The notes beneath the pieces were generated by a model. It was given only the letters and a program-made list of their open reading frames with translations, was not told where the DNA came from and ran no database searches. A program made the translations under genes and the position numbers. A stretch of 64,000 nt of DNA from assembly GCA_963829725.1 (NCBI GenBank), contig CAWHJW010000007.1, positions 62,001 to 126,000 on the forward strand, in the 5' to 3' direction. Positions 60,307 to 64,000 of the stretch are shown in pieces. Numbering within the stretch: position 1 is the stretch's first letter; the number at the start of each line of letters is the position of its first letter. Source of the stretch: RYN-230 sp963829725. GTDB taxonomy: Bacteria; Actinomycetota; Actinomycetes; Streptosporangiales; Streptosporangiaceae.

Positions 60307-61833
60307 TCAGCGCGGCGCGCGGCCGGCGGCCACCCGGCCCAGGCTGGTGACGGTGGACACGGACAGCAGGTGCACGGTACGGGCCGCGGGCGGCAGCCGG
60401 AGCGTGCGCCGGGGCAGCCGGACCCGCAGCGCCCCGGGGCAGGACGTGAACCGCACCGGCGACGCCATGGTCAGCGCCTCCCCGTCCACGCCGATCTCCA
60501 TGGCAGCGGCCGACCGGATCTCGAAGTACGGCGCCGCCCATTCCGCCCAGCCAGGGAACCGCCGGGCCTGCCCCGCGGCCTGCAGGGCCAGGAACGTGCT
60601 GGCCTCCGCGGCGTCGGCGATGGTCACCGCCACGATGCCGAGCACCCCGCGGTCGAGCCGTTCCCGGGTGCCCAGGCCGCCGTCGGCCGGCGCCAGCTGA
60701 TAGGGGTTGTTGGCCACCAGGATGAGGTGGGCGGTCTCATGCTCGGTGCCGTCGGGCCCGGTGAAGCACAGGTCGAGCGGCTCCGCCCCGGGGCCGAGCA
60801 GGCCGGGCAGCAGCGCCGCCGCCGTGCGGAGCTTGGCGTCGCGGTACTCCGGGGCCTGGACCACCTTCGCGTACAGGCCCAGCGACGCGTTGTTCACGAA
60901 AGTCCGCCCGTTCACCTCAGCCAGGTCGATCCGGTGCTCGGCCCCGTCCCCGAAGGCGTCCAGGGCGCCGACCACGTCCCCGCGGTCCAGGCCGAGGTCC
61001 AGGGCGAAATGGTTCCGGGTGCCCGCCGGGACGCAGACGAACGGTAGCCCGGCACGCGCCGCTACCGAGGCCACCAGCGCCTGCGAGCCGTCACCGCCGG
61101 CCATGCCGAGGCAGTCCGCCCCGCGCCGGACCGCGTCCTCGGCCAATTCCAGGAGGTCGTCGCCGGGTTCCAGGACAACGGGCTCAATGCCGCGGCGGCG
61201 GCATTCGCTGGCGAGCGCGAACTTCCCGGCTTTCCCGCCCCCCGACTTAGGGTTCATGATCAGAACGCCCCGCCGTGGCCGCTGCCCCCGCGGCAGGCGC
61301 GCGGTCTGCGCGCGGACATGCCGGTCGGTGTGGCCCAGGGCCTGCCGCGCCGCCAGCACGGACACGGCGCCGAGGACCAGGATCAGGGCCAGGAGCGGCA
61401 CGTTGATGCCCGCGAAGACCAGGCCTGCGGCCATCCCGGCCAGCGCCGCGAGGGCCACGCCGAGCGCGACCAGCCGTCGCAGGCCACGCCGGGACACCAC
61501 GTACCAGGAACTCACCACGCAGATCAGCAGGCCGGCGGTGACCACGGCGATGGCCAGCAGGTGGATGGCGATGCCGATGAGGGCCAGGCCGGCCGCGGCG
61601 ATCAGCGCCAGCAGGGCGACGGCGGCGAACAGCCGCTCCCCCGGGGCGGGCCGCTCTGCCCCCGCGGCCGTTTCCCGGGTTACCCGGGATGACGGGCGGG
61701 CCGGCGACGGGGTGGCCGGCGACAGACCAGCCGAGGGCTGGCTGTCCGGTGGCTGGCTGTCCGGTGGCTGGCTGTCCGGCGGCTGGCTGTCCGGCGGCTG
61801 GCGCGTGGGCATGGACTCATCACCGGCCACGCG
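60307..61833 (-). CDS. Diacylglycerol/sphingosine-kinase-family protein with N-terminal membrane domain
   Basis: About 508 residues. After a Pro/Ser-rich start with PDSQP repeats come four to five membrane helices (LFAAVALLALIAAAGLALIG; LLAIAVVTAGLLICVVSSWY; VALGVALAALAGMAAGLVFA; LLALILVLGAVSVLA), then a DagK/LCB5 catalytic domain: VLIMNPKSGGGKAGKFALAS, nucleotide motif GMAGGDGSQALVASVA and VPAGTRNHFALDLGLDRGDV. Start taken as GTG 61833 behind a G-rich site; ATG 61812 is possible. It phosphorylates a membrane lipid such as diacylglycerol. A PAP2-type phosphatase is divergently encoded 106 bases away. Confidence 0.88.
   Translation of the reverse strand, partial: RVAGDESMPTRQPPDSQPPDSQPPDSQPPDSQPSAGLSPATPSPARPSSRVTRETAAGAERPAPGERLFAAVALLALIAAAGLALIGIAIHLLAIAVVTAGLLICVVSSWYVVSRRGLRRLVALGVALAALAGMAAGLVFAGINVPLLALILVLGAVSVLAARQALGHTDRHVRAQTARLPRGQRPRRGVLIMNPKSGGGKAGKFALASECRRRGIEPVVLEPGDDLLELAEDAVRRGADCLGMAGGDGSQALVASVAARAGLPFVCVPAGTRNHFALDLGLDRGDVVGALDAFGDGAEHRIDLAEVNGRTFVNNASLGLYAKVVQAPEYRDAKLRTAAALLPGLLGPGAEPLDLCFTGPDGTEHETAHLILVANNPYQLAPADGGLGTRERLDRGVLGIVAVTIADAAEASTFLALQAAGQARRFPGWAEWAAPYFEIRSAAAMEIGVDGEALTMASPVRFTSCPGALRVRLPRRTLRLPPAARTVHLLSVSTVTSLGRVAAGRAPR
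61737..61801 (-). repeat. 15-bp tandem repeat encoding PDSQP
   Basis: Four near-identical 15-base units (plus-strand GGCTGGCTGTCCGGT) in the N-terminal coding part of the lipid kinase gene; the last two differ at one third-codon base. Confidence 0.9.
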
Positions 61834-61939
61834 TCCCCCCCGGCGGGCGATCCGCGGGCACCCGGGCCGCCCGGCGGGTCCCGCGCCGGGCTCCATGGCC
61901 CACGGTGGTGCCCATTTGCCTGGGTGTTAGCATACGCCC

Positions 61940-62599
61940 GTGACCAGACGGTGGACGGCCGAGGAGACCGCGGCTGAGCGGCAGTCCATCGCGGAATGGG
62001 TGGCCAGCAAGGCCGCGGAGCGCGCCGGCCCGGCCCGGCAGCAGGCGGTCGACGGCATCCGCCAGCTCGGCGAGGTTGACCGGGCCATGTACCAGGCGAT
62101 CGCGAGCACGCCCACCCCGGCCCTGGACAAGCCGCTGCGCCGGCTGTCCCGGGCGGCGGACAATTCCCGTCTCTGGCTGACCACGGCGGGGGTGCTGGCT
62201 GTCGCCGGCGGCCCGCGCGGCCGCCGGGCGGCGGTCCGTGGCGTGCTGGCCATCGGTGTGACGTCGGCCGTCGTCAACCTGGCCATCAAGCCGCTGGCCT
62301 ACCGGACGCGGCCGGACCGCGCCGGGGCCGGGGTGCCCGGTGTCCGGCAGGTCGCGATGCCGGGCTCCACGTCGTTCCCGTCCGGGCATTCCGCGTCCGC
62401 GTTCGCCTTCGCCACCGCGCTGAGCCGCGAGCGCCCGTGGGTCGCGCTGGGCACCGGGTTCCTGGCCTCCGCCGTGGCCTATTCGCGGGTGCACACCGGG
62501 GTGCACTACCCGGGCGACACCGTGATCGGCTCGCTGATCGGCGCCAGCGCCGGCCTGGCCGTGGCCGGCGTGCTCGACCGCCGGTCCCTCGCGCCCTAG
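61940..62599 (+). CDS. PAP2-family lipid phosphatase
   Basis: A 219-residue membrane phosphatase. The three PAP2 motifs are present: K-x6-RP as KPLAYRTRPDR, PSGH as FPSGHSASAFAF, and SR-x5-H-x3-D as SRVHTGVHYPGD. Hydrophobic segments lie around 75-105 and 140-215. It removes phosphate from phosphatidic acid or polyprenyl phosphates. Divergent neighbour of the lipid kinase: the pair could form a kinase/phosphatase cycle on one lipid. Confidence 0.92.
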   Translation: MTRRWTAEETAAERQSIAEWVASKAAERAGPARQQAVDGIRQLGEVDRAMYQAIASTPTPALDKPLRRLSRAADNSRLWLTTAGVLAVAGGPRGRRAAVRGVLAIGVTSAVVNLAIKPLAYRTRPDRAGAGVPGVRQVAMPGSTSFPSGHSASAFAFATALSRERPWVALGTGFLASAVAYSRVHTGVHYPGDTVIGSLIGASAGLAVAGVLDRRSLAP

Positions 62600-62692
62600 C
62601 GCCGTGGCCGAACGGCCCTGGCACCGGCCGGGCCGGTTCGGCGACACTGGTGGCAGAACTGGCAGCAGGCAACAGCACGGCCGGGAGCGGTG

Positions 62693-63766
62693 ATGGCGGA
62701 CAGCCTGCAGGACGGCGGTGCCCGGCCACCAGGAGCGGCCTTGGCGGCCCGTCCGCTGGCCGTGGAGGTGCGCGGCCTGACCAAGTCCTACTCCGGTACC
62801 CCGGCCGTGCGGGGCATCGACCTGGCCATCCGGCCCGGTGAGGTGTTCGCCCTGCTCGGCCCGAACGGCGCCGGGAAGACCACCACGGTGGAGATCCTGG
62901 AGGGCTACCGCAACCGGGACGGTGGCGAGGTCAGCGTGCTCGGCGCCGACCCGGGCCGTGAGCGGGCACTGCTCAAGAGCCGGATCGGGATCGTGCTGCA
63001 GGCCACCAGCGTGGACCGGTACCTCACGGTCCGCGAGACGATCGCCATGTACGCCGGCTTCTACCCGCGCCCGCGGCCCGTGGATGAGGTGATCCACCTG
63101 GTCGGCCTGGACGCGAAACGCGATGACCGGGTGCTGCGGCTGTCCGGCGGCCAGCAGCGGCGGCTGGATGTGGCGATCGCCCTGGCGGGCAACCCGGAAC
63201 TGCTGTTTCTCGACGAGCCGACCACGGGGTTCGACCCGTCGGCCCGGCACGACGCGTGGGACCTGATCAAGAACCTCGCCGCGCTCGGCATGACGGTGCT
63301 GCTCACCACCCACTACATGGACGAGGCGCAGGTCCTGGCCGACCGGGTCGCGGTGATCGCGGACGGCCGGATCGTCGCCGAGGGACCGCCCGCCACGCTG
63401 GGCCACCGGGACCGGGCCCGCGCCAGGATCCGGTTCCGGGCACCGGCAGGCCTCCCCGCCCCGTCGGCCTCCTCCCCTGGGCTCACGGACACTCCGGCCA
63501 CCCCCGCCACCCTCGCCGGGTCACCGGGGCCGGACGGGTTTACCGAGATCGTCACGGACGACCCGGTCACTGTCCTGCATCAGCTCACCGGCTGGGCGAT
63601 CGGCGCAGGCCTGGCCCTGGACGGCCTGGAAGTGATCAGGCCGTCGCTGGAGGACGTGTACCTCGCCCTCACCGCCGGCCCACCCGGCGACGGTGCCCGG
63701 CCGCCATCCGGCGGCGATGCCCAGCCTGCCGCCGCCGCCGCCCACACCGGACGGAACCGGCCATGA
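62693..63766 (+). CDS. ABC transporter ATPase (DrrA/CcmA-like)
   Basis: A 357-residue ATPase; ATG 62693 is preferred over the GTG one codon earlier. Walker A is GPNGAGKTT, Q-loop VLQATSVDRYLTVRET, signature LSGGQQRRLDVAIAL, Walker B LLFLDEPTTGFD and the switch His in TTHYMDEAQ. About 110 C-terminal residues with Pro/Ala-rich stretches follow. Its stop overlaps the ATG of an ABC-2 permease, the standard DrrAB exporter layout. Confidence 0.94.
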   Translation: MADSLQDGGARPPGAALAARPLAVEVRGLTKSYSGTPAVRGIDLAIRPGEVFALLGPNGAGKTTTVEILEGYRNRDGGEVSVLGADPGRERALLKSRIGIVLQATSVDRYLTVRETIAMYAGFYPRPRPVDEVIHLVGLDAKRDDRVLRLSGGQQRRLDVAIALAGNPELLFLDEPTTGFDPSARHDAWDLIKNLAALGMTVLLTTHYMDEAQVLADRVAVIADGRIVAEGPPATLGHRDRARARIRFRAPAGLPAPSASSPGLTDTPATPATLAGSPGPDGFTEIVTDDPVTVLHQLTGWAIGAGLALDGLEVIRPSLEDVYLALTAGPPGDGARPPSGGDAQPAAAAAHTGRNRP

Positions 63767-64000
63767 CCGCGATGACGATGACGCTCTCCCAGGTGCGCTA
63801 CGTCAACAAGGCCTTCTGGCGGAACCCGGCATCGGCCTTCTTCTCCTTCGCGTTCCCGCTGATCTTCCTGGTGATCTTCACGTCGCTTCTGGGGCATTTC
63901 ACCGTGCGCATCGGCGCCCGCACGCTGAACTACTCGACGTACTACGTGGCGGCCATGGCCGCGTTCGCCGTGATCACCGTCTGCTACAACAACATCGCCA
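63763..64000 (+). CDS. ABC-2 type permease, partial (cut by window end)
   Basis: ATG 63763 overlaps the ATPase stop (ATGA). The visible 79 codons read MTAMTMTLSQVRYVNKAFWR, NPASAFFSFAFPLIFLVIFT and then SLLGHFTVRIGA, i.e. a short cytoplasmic start and the first membrane helix of an ABC-2 (DrrB-like) permease, followed by the beginning of a second helix (MAAFAVITVCYNNIA). It forms an exporter with the ATPase gene. Confidence 0.9.
   Translation, partial: MTAMTMTLSQVRYVNKAFWRNPASAFFSFAFPLIFLVIFTSLLGHFTVRIGARTLNYSTYYVAAMAAFAVITVCYNNIA

Noticed and set aside
61737..61801. Short regular repeats considered as a CRISPR array
   Set aside because: Fifteen-base units without spacers, in coding frame (PDSQP); no cas genes. 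No CRISPR array seen anywhere in the window.
1..64000. tRNA and rRNA genes
   Set aside because: No cloverleaf with a GGTTCGAATCC-like T-arm and no rRNA-like stretch was found on reading both strands by eye; a covariance-model search would settle it.

Overview
The window is high-GC DNA with GTG/ATG starts, AGGAGG-type ribosome sites and gene orders typical of a mycelial actinomycete: fasR-like-fabD-fabH-acpP-fabF-accD, pepA-lpdA-sucB, lipB/lipA-DUF4191-RDD-glnA, a DUF3145 gene, a GlnR box, NarL-type two-component pairs and a PASTA-less Ser/Thr kinase. A Streptosporangiales- or Streptomyces-like lineage is the best guess; the species is not identifiable from the sequence alone.

Layout. 1-0.8 kb: degraded MMPL transporter. 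1-2.9 kb: two-component system. 3-10.5 kb: type II fatty-acid synthesis operon with its PucR-type activator, ending in an acyl-CoA carboxylase beta subunit. 10.6-14.2 kb: Ohr, a MEDS/ATPase sensor, a nucleoside hydrolase, DUF3145. 14.5-17.8 kb: a translationally coupled three-gene module (winged-helix-like protein, membrane FtsK/TraG-like ATPase, membrane-anchored J-domain protein). 17.8-24.7 kb: the most unusual block, a DpgA-like type III polyketide synthase, a DpgB-like crotonase, a cytochrome b5-fused membrane desaturase, a divergent sulfotransferase with a tandem-repeat insertion, and an ABC exporter. 24.9-30.6 kb: VOC/ArsR pair with a clear operator, a decayed sulfurtransferase, a phased array of DnaA-box-like sites, NPP-type phosphodiesterase, DUF5998, Ser/Thr kinase and FHA-like protein. 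31-34.8 kb: second two-component pair, an FTR1-like membrane protein and a ChrB-like protein. 35-39.2 kb: Fe3+-type ABC importer. 39.3-53.6 kb: central metabolism (aminopeptidase, E3, E2, LipB, LipA, HisRS, glutamine synthetase). 53.8-59.1 kb: accessory island with a small GntR regulator, IS701-type transposase remnant, 69-bp direct repeats, a palindromic element and a secreted GH12-like protein with perfect 306-bp repeats. 59.1-64 kb: an EEP-family hydrolase, a lipid kinase/PAP2 phosphatase divergent pair and the start of an ABC-2 transporter operon.

Functional links. Lipoate synthesis (lipB, lipA) sits close to its consumer (sucB E2, with lpdA E3). The fatty-acid operon supplies malonyl chemistry that the type III PKS also needs. 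glnA carries a textbook GlnR site.

Quality warning. Many otherwise well-conserved genes, including the essential acpP and lipB, are broken by single-base indels, often at G/C runs, and one substrate-binding protein has one in-frame TAG. This looks more like uncorrected assembly error than genuine decay, so every frameshift here should be checked against reads before it is interpreted.
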